Below, piece after piece: positions 15,133 to 23,433 of a DNA stretch of 64,000 bases. Where the stretch lies: contig DFCS01000008.1 of NCBI GenBank assembly GCA_002367105.1, forward strand, positions 1 to 64,000, given 5' to 3'. The translations under genes and the position numbers were made by a program. Positions within the stretch are counted from its first letter, which is position 1, and each line of letters begins with the position of its first letter. The DNA comes from Hungatella sp. UBA3048. Its GTDB lineage: Bacteria; Bacillota; Clostridia; Lachnospirales; Lachnospiraceae. Under the pieces are notes generated by a model. The model searched no databases and was not told the origin of the DNA. It was given only the letters and a program-made list of their open reading frames with translations.

Positions 15133-15161
15133 ATCTTACACTGGTTCCATGGATTTGTCAA
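15133..15161 (-). promoter_or_regulatory. Sigma-A promoter of capA
   Basis: TTGACA (15156-15161) and TAAGAT (15133-15138) are 17 bp apart. The leader between it and the start codon (about 120 nt) has several ATGGAAAA/GTGGAAAA words but no clear structure. Confidence 0.75.
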
Positions 15162-15230
15162 ATATTCCCTTTTACATACAGGCCAGAACGGTAGAATCTT
15201 TTTCGATATTATCTAAATACCCCTCTTATT

Positions 15231-17309
15231 TCAGCCCTTATTTTGAACGCGTAATACATACCGGAACCTGCAGTCATCCTGGCACCACATGGAAAAATTT
15301 GTCCCCCATTTATTGTTAAACATGCAATAGGAAAATCCCTTTTTCATATCCGGAAGCTCCAGACAACCGCCATACAGCCGCCTTCCTCCCACACTTACCA
15401 GAGGAGAATCAGGATTCTGTATTTCTATGGTCCCATCCGCCCCGTCATAGACCAGCTTTTCCATGCAGTGCTGCCTCCGGTTTCCTCCTTTCACCACCTC
15501 CAGGGGAGAGATTTCCTGATCCATAATCTTCATCTTCCAGAGATAAGGGTTTTCAACATCAAGATTAACATCAAACCAAAGGGCTTCAGGCATTTTATTG
15601 GCATCTTTATTTTCCCAAAAAAGATCGCACAATAACTCTTCTCCAAACGTGTAGGTGATCCATGCCCGCTCAGGGCACCCGTATTCGTTTACAGCCGCCG
15701 GATTCCCTGCAAGACAGATCCTCACTGCAGAATCAGTCCTTCTCATCTCCCGCACTCCAAAGGTATAATTCCTGTTCGTAAGTCCCTCCACGGTTTCCAG
15801 TCCGGGCTTTGAAAAATCTGCTTCTGACCAGGCCATATTTTCCTTAAATGCATGATTGTACTCATAATATTCCGATACCGTATCCATGGCACCATAGGTT
15901 TCATAAGAAAAACGGCCAAAGCAGCCTGACTGGATCCAAACCTTTCCCTTCTTTTCCAGATATACCACCGAGCCGCTTCCATCAAATGACGCTTTCCAGT
16001 CCTGTATGGCAACGATCTCAAAAGGATGGACCTCTCCTCCCTCTTCCCATGTTTCCGTTTCTGTAGCCGGATCCCATACAAGCGCCTGCCTGGCTTCCTC
16101 TCTAAATTCCTCAGGCAGCAGCCGGACCGCTTCGCGTAAGTAGGTCCGTTGTTCTTCATAGGAGCTTTCGTACCAGTCATAAGTACTCTCCAGATGATCC
16201 ACTCCCTTCTCCTTGTATATGGCATGTAAAAGAGCGGCATTTCTTTCCGTAAACATATCCTCCGTAACATGATTTTCTTTTCTGGCTCTCTTAAAATCTT
16301 CCTTTTCCCAGTTTTTAAAATCAAACAGGTGCTTCTTATAATCCAGCCCCCACGTATGTTCGCATATCATCAGAAGGTTTTCCATAAAACCATGGAATTC
16401 CGGCCCTTCATAATCAAACTTCCCCTGTTTTTTCCATTGCTCCTTAAGGCCCAGAAGCCGTCTGAAGCCGCTGACCTTGACCGGATCCGAGGCGATTCCG
16501 TGAATCCAGGTATCCCCGATTTCCTCTGTTATTACGGGAAGCGCTTCCCTTCTTTCCCAAAGCTTCCCGGCATAGGCATCCAAGGTTGAGGCCTCCAATG
16601 CTGCACCTGGATATTTCTTCTCCAATTCCTCTAATTGACTTAAAACCTCTTCCCTGGTGGGAAGGCCCAGATTATCTCCTAAAAAAACAAACTCCAGAAC
16701 ATCTTCCATACCCTCCATATAACATGTCGAGCCATAAACAGGAGAATACTGGACAAGAATCTCGCTGTTTCCTGACCGCCATACAAAGCTTTGGGGAACC
16801 ATTGGATTCATGGATGAGGCATTTACTCCGATATGCAGATATCGTTTCCCATGGCGGGCCATGATTGGTACCATGGCTTTCGTATGGCCTGGTACGTCAG
16901 TAAGTTTTGCAGCCATGGTCTTTCTTCCAAACGTTCTGTCCAGTCTTTCTCCATAGCTTAAATTAAAATTCATCAGGTCAGCATCCATCAGTTCCGTATG
17001 AGTGGTAAAGGCCAGCCCGTGCCAGCTGATATCACCTCTCATCACAGCATCTTTCAGTTTCTGAGCTTCCGTCTGAGGAGCTTTTTTTAAATACTGGTCA
17101 ATTAAGAATGCCCCTAAGGTCCAGATAAACCGTTTCCTTCCATCCTGGTTTAAGTCCACGGCAAGCCTGATGGCTTCAGGAATAAAGTCCTGGATATAGT
17201 TGGAAAGAATACGGTCTGCCAGATCCGTAAATCCCATATCAAAATGGGTCATGAAAACTACGTGTACCCTTTTTATTGTTTCATTTGTCACTGATTCATT
17301 CTTTGTCAT
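15231..17309 (-). CDS. DUF5054 protein, GH38-like N-terminal domain
   Basis: The first about 300 residues resemble the GH38 alpha-mannosidase deacetylase-like barrel. The metal-binding motif is THFDMGF (His22, Asp24; compare HSHxDxGW), with further matches WTLGAFLIDQYL, DISWHGLAFTTHTELMD and TDVPGHTKAMVPIMARHG. The C-terminal half looks like a beta-rich carbohydrate domain, consistent with the DUF5054 family. No signal peptide, so it acts in the cytosol. The ATG at 17309 (AGGTG upstream) overlaps the preceding metallohydrolase gene by 14 bp. It is the last gene of the ABC-transporter locus and probably cleaves the imported saccharide. Confidence 0.78.
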   Translation of the reverse strand: MTKNESVTNETIKRVHVVFMTHFDMGFTDLADRILSNYIQDFIPEAIRLAVDLNQDGRKRFIWTLGAFLIDQYLKKAPQTEAQKLKDAVMRGDISWHGLAFTTHTELMDADLMNFNLSYGERLDRTFGRKTMAAKLTDVPGHTKAMVPIMARHGKRYLHIGVNASSMNPMVPQSFVWRSGNSEILVQYSPVYGSTCYMEGMEDVLEFVFLGDNLGLPTREEVLSQLEELEKKYPGAALEASTLDAYAGKLWERREALPVITEEIGDTWIHGIASDPVKVSGFRRLLGLKEQWKKQGKFDYEGPEFHGFMENLLMICEHTWGLDYKKHLFDFKNWEKEDFKRARKENHVTEDMFTERNAALLHAIYKEKGVDHLESTYDWYESSYEEQRTYLREAVRLLPEEFREEARQALVWDPATETETWEEGGEVHPFEIVAIQDWKASFDGSGSVVYLEKKGKVWIQSGCFGRFSYETYGAMDTVSEYYEYNHAFKENMAWSEADFSKPGLETVEGLTNRNYTFGVREMRRTDSAVRICLAGNPAAVNEYGCPERAWITYTFGEELLCDLFWENKDANKMPEALWFDVNLDVENPYLWKMKIMDQEISPLEVVKGGNRRQHCMEKLVYDGADGTIEIQNPDSPLVSVGGRRLYGGCLELPDMKKGFSYCMFNNKWGTNFSMWCQDDCRFRYVLRVQNKG

Positions 17310-18567
17310 TTTTTTCACCTGTTATATAGTAAGGATTGGAAAGGAGCACCGGAATATGAGGATACCCCTTTAGAATACTCCGCCTGATTTCAGCCCTGAG
17401 ATATCCGGCCTTTCCGGAAGTTCTTTGAATGGAAAGACGGCCCGATCCGCAGGGGATTTCTTCCCTGCCGTCCTGGGAAATCAGGAACAGGATATCACCC
17501 TCGCGTAAGTTCCGGAAGGTAAACATGATTTCGCTTCCTTCCGGGATCTCATCTCCCAAAAGATCCTCCCCGGCCCAGGTTTCCATCATCGGACCTTCCG
17601 GAGATATGGTCAAAAAGGAATGCCCTTTTTTAAGGCCTTCTAATATATCCTCAGCAGAATTTGACAGGGCGTACACGCAGGTACAAGGAGAAGCCGGCAT
17701 TCTTCCCGGTTCGTATTTATGAAAATCGCTGCCCCCTGTTATAGGGATCCTTTTCCCTTCCTTAAGCCTTTCATCCCACCAGGCAAGGCAGGCCTGGTTG
17801 CTCTCCGTCATGAGGCCTCCGTTCCAGACCTCCACCCCGTCAAAGGGAACCTTCTCCATCCCCCACTGCCAGCCGCACCATGGACAGAAGGGATGGTTTA
17901 TCACCGTAAAAGCTCCGTTTTCCCTTGCTTCCTCTATAATTTCTATGGTCCTTTCCAGAGAATTGGAGAGAAAGCTTTTATATGGGCGATTCCTTCCCAG
18001 CATTCCCATATGTCCTTTGTAATGGGTCCACTCCACTCCCGGAATCATGGTTACCAGGTCCGTTGAACGCAGCTGGTAATTGTGGGCATAATTGTTATGA
18101 TCCGTAATAAACAGGAAATCCAGCCCTTCTCTTCCGGCAGCAAGGGCCAGTTCTTCCGGAGTCATATTTCCGTCGGAGCCGCGGGAATGAAGGTGGGTAT
18201 CTCCCTTATATAGCCGCAGGCCTTTTAAATGGAAGGTTATCTTATATGTAATTACCACACCCTGTTCCTCTACCTTATAGGCTCCCAGAAGTATGCTCCA
18301 TTGTCCCTGCTTTACAGGAACCGACGCAAAACCGGCCATGCTCCTGTGATCTGAAATAACGATCCGGCTCCGGTCCGAGCCGGACCAGCCGATCAATTCT
18401 CCCGTTTCATTTAACAGGCCGAAATCAATGATAGTTCCGTTCCTGTCGTAGTCGTATGATAGTTCCATGGCCTCAGCCTGATCCGGCACGAAAAACGGTA
18501 CCTCTAAATACAGCCCTTCTTCCTTTTTTAAGACTGTCCTTTGAAATGTGATTGTCTTTTCCTTCAT
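17296..18567 (-). CDS. CehA/McbA-family PHP-fold metallohydrolase
   Basis: After an N-terminal beta domain of about 135 residues comes a PHP domain: GDTHLHSRGSDG, FLFITDHNNY, INHPFCPWCGW and GGSDFHKYEPG supply the usual His/Asp metal ligands. CehA/McbA relatives hydrolyse phosphodiesters or esters, and many sit in sugar-uptake operons. There is no export signal, so it should work in the cytosol on the imported compound. AGGAGG precedes the ATG. It lies 12 bp after the MalG-like permease gene and overlaps DUF5054, strongly suggesting one transcript. Confidence 0.85.
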   Translation of the reverse strand: MKEKTITFQRTVLKKEEGLYLEVPFFVPDQAEAMELSYDYDRNGTIIDFGLLNETGELIGWSGSDRSRIVISDHRSMAGFASVPVKQGQWSILLGAYKVEEQGVVITYKITFHLKGLRLYKGDTHLHSRGSDGNMTPEELALAAGREGLDFLFITDHNNYAHNYQLRSTDLVTMIPGVEWTHYKGHMGMLGRNRPYKSFLSNSLERTIEIIEEARENGAFTVINHPFCPWCGWQWGMEKVPFDGVEVWNGGLMTESNQACLAWWDERLKEGKRIPITGGSDFHKYEPGRMPASPCTCVYALSNSAEDILEGLKKGHSFLTISPEGPMMETWAGEDLLGDEIPEGSEIMFTFRNLREGDILFLISQDGREEIPCGSGRLSIQRTSGKAGYLRAEIRRSILKGYPHIPVLLSNPYYITGEKNDKE

Positions 18568-18579
18568 ATCGGTCCTCCT

Positions 18580-19446
18580 TCATCCCTTAACGGCCCCCAT
18601 GTTTATGCCCTCCATGAGAAATCTCTGGGCAAACATATAGATGATCAGCAGCGGTATGGTAGAGATCACGATCGCCGCCATTATTGCGTTATCCGGAGTC
18701 GCCGCGGTTCCCGAAGTGGAATCCACGGACATGATCATCTGCTTTAACATCAGAGGAAGGGTATACTTTTTCTCATCCGTGATCAAGGTCGCCGGAAGCA
18801 TGATAGAATTCCATCTGGCCACATACTCCATAAAGAATACTGTTGCAAATCCCGGAAGGGATATGGGCATATAAATACTTCCGAATATTTTTAACTCTCC
18901 TGCCCCGTCCATTCTGGCTGATTCCGCGAGAGAATAAGGAACCGTCTCAAAGTAATTTCTCATCATCATAATACTGAAACCGGATACCAGCCCGTTTAAC
19001 ACCAATCCCTGATAAGTATTTAACAATGACAGCTGCTTATTGAGCTGATAAACGGATATCAAAGTTAAATCCCCGGGCACCATCATGGTGAGCATAATAA
19101 ATGAGGAAATAAAATTTTTAAAAGGAAGGCTCTTTTGTATCAGAACATAGCCTGCAAGGGCCGATAAAAGAACCTGGATCACAGTACCCAAGGTGGTTAT
19201 AAAAAGGGAATTCAGAAACGGCCTTGCCATTTTTGTCACACGGAATACATAGAAAAAGCCTTCCATACTGAATGCTGTCCACCACAGCTTGATCCCGCTC
19301 TGTGAGGAATCAAGGGCTGTTGAGGTGGACACCACAAATACATTCCACATGGGAAGAAACATGGTAAGAAAGATGGCTGCCGTCAAAAATAAAAATAGCA
19401 CTCTCCAGAAACCTGTTAAACCTTTTTTATCTAGATTATTCTTCAT
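18580..19446 (-). CDS. Carbohydrate ABC transporter permease (MalG/LplC type)
   Basis: The 288-residue protein has six predicted membrane helices and the cytoplasmic EAA loop, AESARMDGAGELKIFGSIYMPISLP in parts, that contacts the ATPase. Its closest type is the LplC/YtcP branch of CUT1 importers. The ATG at 19446 with AAAGGG upstream is chosen; an earlier ATG would overlap the other permease gene. It pairs with the LplB-like permease 16 bp upstream. No ATPase is encoded here, so it must share an MsmX-type ATPase, as is usual for this branch. Confidence 0.9.
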   Translation of the reverse strand: MKNNLDKKGLTGFWRVLFLFLTAAIFLTMFLPMWNVFVVSTSTALDSSQSGIKLWWTAFSMEGFFYVFRVTKMARPFLNSLFITTLGTVIQVLLSALAGYVLIQKSLPFKNFISSFIMLTMMVPGDLTLISVYQLNKQLSLLNTYQGLVLNGLVSGFSIMMMRNYFETVPYSLAESARMDGAGELKIFGSIYMPISLPGFATVFFMEYVARWNSIMLPATLITDEKKYTLPLMLKQMIMSVDSTSGTAATPDNAIMAAIVISTIPLLIIYMFAQRFLMEGINMGAVKG

Positions 19447-19462
19447 ATCTCTGCCCTTTCCA

Positions 19463-20362
19463 TCAGGAATAAATCTCATCATATTTCAGCATTTTTCTGA
19501 CCGCCGAGGTAATCAGCAGGGTTGCAAACAAGACAACGGTCGCAGCAGCTGTAGCGGTCCCCACATTAAACTGGATAATGCCCTGTTCGTAAATTAAAAC
19601 CAGCAGGTTTTTTACCTTATCGCTGATAGAGGCATTCATCATAACAAAAATCTGGTCAAAGTTGCGCAGGATTCCCATGACCGACAACACTGCGACTACC
19701 TTCATGGTGGGCACGATGACCGGCAGAGTGATGTATCGGATCTGCTTGATTCTTGTAGCGCCATCCATTCTTGCTGATTCATACAGGGCCGAATCAATTC
19801 CGACCATAGCGGCCAGGAACAGGGCCGCAAAATAGCCGGCCCCTTTCCATGCACCTGTAAAAATCATGATCGATCTGGCGTAACGTCCCTCCGACATAAA
19901 TACCATGGGAGAATAACTGGTTCCCATTAATGCCCTCATAATGCCGTTTACCATGCCTGCAGGCGATAAAATGGATATCCACAGACCTCCTACCACAGAC
20001 CAGGACAGGAGGTACGGGATATAAGTAACCGTCTGAAACAGGGATTTGGGTGCCTTGCTTTTAATCTCATTCAGCAATACAGCTATTAAAAGTCCCCAGA
20101 CAAACTGCAGGAGAAAGGTTCCGCCTCCTACCGTAAGGCTGTTAATAAACGCCTGTCTGTACTGCCTATCCCCAAAAATCTCCTTGTAATTGCTAAACCC
20201 TACCATCTCATAGCCGCCTAAAAGCTTTACCTTCTGAAAGCTTTTTATGATTCCCAGTACCAGCGGATAATAGGAAAATACAAGAAAGTAGATGAGAACT
20301 GGTATCAGCAGCAGATAGATTTCCTTATACCGCAATATCCTTTTCTTAAGCTGTCCTTTCAA
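19463..20362 (-). CDS. Carbohydrate ABC transporter permease (LplB type)
   Basis: The 299-residue protein has six membrane helices, the N-terminal LLLIPVLIYFLVFSYYP segment typical of LplB, and an EAA loop with YESARMDGATRIKQIRYITLP. The start is TTG at 20362, with AGGAGG 7 bp upstream; no ATG or GTG fits. It follows the binding protein gene by 33 bp. With the MalG-like partner it forms the channel of a CUT1 sugar importer. Confidence 0.9.
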   Translation of the reverse strand: MKGQLKKRILRYKEIYLLLIPVLIYFLVFSYYPLVLGIIKSFQKVKLLGGYEMVGFSNYKEIFGDRQYRQAFINSLTVGGGTFLLQFVWGLLIAVLLNEIKSKAPKSLFQTVTYIPYLLSWSVVGGLWISILSPAGMVNGIMRALMGTSYSPMVFMSEGRYARSIMIFTGAWKGAGYFAALFLAAMVGIDSALYESARMDGATRIKQIRYITLPVIVPTMKVVAVLSVMGILRNFDQIFVMMNASISDKVKNLLVLIYEQGIIQFNVGTATAAATVVLFATLLITSAVRKMLKYDEIYS

Positions 20363-20395
20363 ACCAATACCTCCTGTCTATTTTGGGGATCGCAC

Positions 20396-21868
20396 TTACC
20401 GGTCAGTCACTTTCCGGTCAACAAGCTCTTTTCTCATACCGCTAAGCCCCTCCTGAGCGGAAACTTCTCCTTTGATGATCTTGATCCCCCATTTGCCCAC
20501 GATTTCCTTGTAATCCGCTTCATTTGGAATGATCCTGTCAATGGTTGCATAGCTGCTGTAGCTCAACGCCTCATCCACTCCGGGATTGAATCCGAAAATC
20601 GGCTTAAAATCCTTATAGATGGGGAATGGAGCGCCATGGTCATTGCCGTGCTGAGCCCCTGTTTCCGTCAATTCAAATTTTCCTTCTGTGCCAGTATAGT
20701 CATAGTCCAGAATTCCAGTTGAAAGAAGATTTCCGCCTTCCTGCGTTGCAAAATACTCTAATACCTTCATGGCTCCGTCAGGATTCTCTGCATTGGCAGG
20801 AACTGCAAACAAACTGGCGCTTCCTTTGACAAGCATATAGCTTCCGTCAGGGGTCTTAAGACCAGGAAGAGAAACGATCTCAAAATCATCGGGAGAAATT
20901 CCTCCTGCCTTAGCATTTGCATTATGTAAACCGACCCATGCCGTCCAATCAACCGTCAGAGCTGTCTTCTGAGAGGAGGCCCCCATTTTGGCTCTCATAT
21001 CCTTTGTCTTATCTACAAAGGAGGAGGGATCCAGCAGACCATCGTCATACAGCTTTTTAAACCACTCCCAAACAGGTGCAGCTCCATCTTCTGAGTATGG
21101 CGCAAATCGTTTCCCGGAATCGTCCAGAACCACTCCGTTCTTTAAGCCCGCCGCCGCCATCCAGGGCTGTAAGTCATAGGTTTCAGATAAAATGGCATCA
21201 AAGGGATAAAAATCCGGGTCCTGGCTGCTGTCTTTTAATTTTTTCATCACATCATAATACCCATCCATGGTGGGCTCGATCTTCTTATAATCGATTCCGG
21301 CCTTTTTAAGAAGCGTGTTGTTTAAAGCCACTACCCTGTGGATCTCCTTTTTGTTGAAACCGGCGTAGATCTTACCGTCAATGGTGATGTCCTTCCACTC
21401 AGCCGGATCCACATTGCCGGTGAGAATCTCCGAACCATTTACCCGGTCCGTAATATCCATTAAGGCTCCCTGAGCTACCAGATTAGCATACTGGCTGGCA
21501 GTGATATAAATCAGGTCATAGGTCTCGCCGCCGCTTAACTTCTGCATCAGAACCTTGTCATAATCCGATGCAGGCTTTTCAAATTCAACCGTAAGGCCTG
21601 TAGCTTTTGAAAGGGTTTCTGCAAAAAGCTGCATTTCCGCTTCATCCTTGCCTCCCGTATTGGCTGTCATGATCTTTACGGAACCCCCTGCTTCTTTATC
21701 CGGCTGGCTGGCTGCTTCTGTCTTACTTTCGTTTGTCTTACTTTCTTCTGTCTTACTTCCTTCTGTCTGGCTGGCTTTTGTGCTGGCGCTCTCCTGTTTT
21801 CCGCAGGCGCTTATGGAGCATACCATAAGTGCTGCCGCGAGCAGTGACATGACTCTTCTTTTTTTCAT
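20396..21868 (-). CDS. Extracellular sugar-binding lipoprotein of the ABC importer (LplA type)
   Basis: The signal peptide ends in the lipobox ISAC (Cys22), so it is a lipoprotein on the outer face of the membrane. A Ser/Lys/Thr/Glu-rich linker with SKTE/SKTN repeats (residues about 26-65) leads into a family 1 solute-binding domain. The 490-residue length fits LplA-type oligosaccharide receptors. The ATG at 21868 follows AAAGGAG. It heads the transporter/hydrolase operon, behind a good promoter and two palindromes. Ligand unknown. Confidence 0.9.
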   Translation of the reverse strand: MKKRRVMSLLAAALMVCSISACGKQESASTKASQTEGSKTEESKTNESKTEAASQPDKEAGGSVKIMTANTGGKDEAEMQLFAETLSKATGLTVEFEKPASDYDKVLMQKLSGGETYDLIYITASQYANLVAQGALMDITDRVNGSEILTGNVDPAEWKDITIDGKIYAGFNKKEIHRVVALNNTLLKKAGIDYKKIEPTMDGYYDVMKKLKDSSQDPDFYPFDAILSETYDLQPWMAAAGLKNGVVLDDSGKRFAPYSEDGAAPVWEWFKKLYDDGLLDPSSFVDKTKDMRAKMGASSQKTALTVDWTAWVGLHNANAKAGGISPDDFEIVSLPGLKTPDGSYMLVKGSASLFAVPANAENPDGAMKVLEYFATQEGGNLLSTGILDYDYTGTEGKFELTETGAQHGNDHGAPFPIYKDFKPIFGFNPGVDEALSYSSYATIDRIIPNEADYKEIVGKWGIKIIKGEVSAQEGLSGMRKELVDRKVTDR

Positions 21869-21934
21869 TTTTTCTCCTTTCAATCCAACACTCATTGGGA
21901 CTACAAAATCATACTATATTATATTTTTGATTTT

Positions 21935-21949
21935 GTAAACCATGTTTAC
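21935..21949. promoter_or_regulatory. Palindrome GTAAAC-3-GTTTAC in the ABC operon leader
   Basis: Perfect 6-bp arms around CAT. It resembles half-sites of LacI/GntR-type operators, but its 3-bp centre does not fit a standard cre box. It lies about 40-55 nt into the predicted transcript. Confidence 0.5.
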
Positions 21950-21958
21950 GTATCTTTT

Positions 21959-21984
21959 ACATATATTTTAATTAAAATATATGT
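21959..21984. promoter_or_regulatory. Perfect 26-bp palindrome in the ABC operon leader
   Basis: Each 13-bp arm is ACATATATTTTAA or its exact complement, with no spacer. It covers about +5 to +30 of the predicted transcript, so a protein bound there would block RNA polymerase. It is the leading candidate operator for the adjacent GntR-family regulator. Confidence 0.6.
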
Positions 21985-21995
21985 TTTATTTATTT

Positions 21996-22024
21996 ATAAT
22001 ACCATATCACACTTTTACTTTCAA
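21996..22024 (-). promoter_or_regulatory. Sigma-A promoter of the ABC transporter/hydrolase operon
   Basis: TTGAAA (22019-22024) and TATTAT (21996-22001) are 17 bp apart on the minus strand. Confidence 0.8.
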
Positions 22025-22093
22025 CTATCTATCGGTATTTTGTTACTAAAATACATACTTAAGTGATATTTTTTATGCATTTTTTACAATGAA

Positions 22094-22137
22094 TAAAAAA
22101 AGAGTACAGAACAATTATAATCATTGTTCTGCACTCT
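22094..22137 (-). terminator. Terminator of the GntR-family regulator gene
   Basis: AGAGTACAGAACAAT (22101-22115) pairs with ATTGTTCTGCACTCT (22123-22137), followed on the minus strand by seven T. Confidence 0.92.
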
Positions 22138-22164
22138 AATTATTGCAGGAGCAAAATATATATT

Positions 22165-23265
22165 TTAGCATTCACTAAATATTCCAGGTACCAGACAATC
22201 CAACTGACTGTAGGACGGATCTTTTTCTATCTGTTTTAACAAGATCCTGATGGCTTCAAAGGCAATTTTCTTTTCATTCTGCTTTATATGGGTGAAATGA
22301 GGACCTCCGGGAGATAAATAATCTTCGTCAATGCAGCATACGGTAATTCCCTTCCATTTTCCAAGCCATCTGGCAATTCCATATTCGGCGCAGATAACCG
22401 CATCTAAGTCCTTATTATCATCAAGATACCGTTCAATCTTTTCACTGAGTCCTATATCAAAATCATCTGAATAAATATTTATTTTTTCAGCCCCTTCCAG
22501 ACAGCATTCCTCCATATTCTCAACCCCGGCTGCCTTTATTGCCTCACGGAATCCCTTTCTTCTGTCCTTAATAGAAGAAGTGCCATTTTCTGAAAAGGTA
22601 ATGAAGCCAATCTTTTTATTTCCTTTATGAACCAGATAATCCACCAGCTCTTTCATAGCAAGATGGTTATCTGTTCTTACGGATGGAACCGGGATCCCCT
22701 CCATTTTCTTATCGATCAGTATCATAGGAAATTCTTCAACCACAAGCTTTAAAATAGCCGTATTATAATAAATTCCATGACAAGGCATGACGATGATCCC
22801 ACTGACTCCAAGCTCCTTTAAAAACTCAATTTCCTCTGTTTCTTTCTCTCTCTCTCCGTAGGAAAACCGGACACAAAGCTTATAGCCGGCCTCAGCCGCC
22901 ATGGCATCCATTGCATACATCATGTCAAGTCCAAAACAGGAGGATACGTGCTCCAGAACCAGGCCAAGCATCTTATCCCGGTCGGGGCTCTCATATCGTT
23001 CCGATGCAGCATCAAAGCCGCTTGTTACAGTCCCTGTACTTTTTACCGGAAGCTGAATAAAGCTTCCTTTCCCCTTGATCCGGTTTAAGTAGCCATCCCC
23101 TTTCAGGGCATTTAAGGCATTGGTAATGGTTATGGTACTCACTTCATATGCAGCCGCTAATTCTCCTGTCTGGGGCAGACATGATCCTTCCTCCAGCTCT
23201 CCTGCAAGGATCTTATTTTTTAAATCCTGATAAATTTTTTTATATAAAAATTGTTCTTTTTCCAT
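22165..23265 (-). CDS. GntR-family regulator with LacI-type ligand-binding domain
   Basis: Residues about 8-75 form a GntR winged helix (LYKKIYQDLKNKILAGEL, LAAAYEVSTITITNALNALKGDGYL). Residues about 95-360 are a periplasmic-binding-protein-like sensor of the LacI/AraR type (GIIVMPCHGIYY, PMILIDKKMEG, KKIGFIT). This layout matches AraR-like sugar regulators. The ATG at 23265 follows GAGGGG. It has its own terminator and lies immediately upstream of the sugar-transport operon in the same orientation, so it most likely senses the imported sugar and controls that operon. Confidence 0.9.
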   Translation of the reverse strand: MEKEQFLYKKIYQDLKNKILAGELEEGSCLPQTGELAAAYEVSTITITNALNALKGDGYLNRIKGKGSFIQLPVKSTGTVTSGFDAASERYESPDRDKMLGLVLEHVSSCFGLDMMYAMDAMAAEAGYKLCVRFSYGEREKETEEIEFLKELGVSGIIVMPCHGIYYNTAILKLVVEEFPMILIDKKMEGIPVPSVRTDNHLAMKELVDYLVHKGNKKIGFITFSENGTSSIKDRRKGFREAIKAAGVENMEECCLEGAEKINIYSDDFDIGLSEKIERYLDDNKDLDAVICAEYGIARWLGKWKGITVCCIDEDYLSPGGPHFTHIKQNEKKIAFEAIRILLKQIEKDPSYSQLDCLVPGIFSEC

Positions 23266-23362
23266 CGGGCCCCTCAAACTTTAGTATTTTTATATATTAT
23301 ATCTTTTACTCCTAATATTTTCAACAAAAATATGTTTTTCTTTTCATTAAATGAAATTCATA

Positions 23363-23406
23363 AAAAAAGCACCTTTCCGGGTCTGTCCGATCCCAAAAGA
23401 TGCTTT
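23363..23406 (-). terminator. Terminator of the 6-phospho-beta-glucosidase gene
   Basis: AAAGCATCTTT pairs with AAAGGTGCTTT (one wobble), with an inner GGG/CCC stem, followed on the minus strand by a T tract. Confidence 0.8.
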
Positions 23407-23433
23407 CCTTTCTCCCCGTATGCTATTTTGCTA

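Noticed and set aside
15743..16324. Long minus-strand frame inside the DUF5054 gene
   Set aside because: Its product is Arg/Lys-rich without domains and lies wholly within a well-supported gene in another frame.
21935..21949. CcpA cre box
   Set aside because: The arms resemble a cre site, but the three-base centre breaks the 14-bp cre symmetry; listed only as a generic palindrome.
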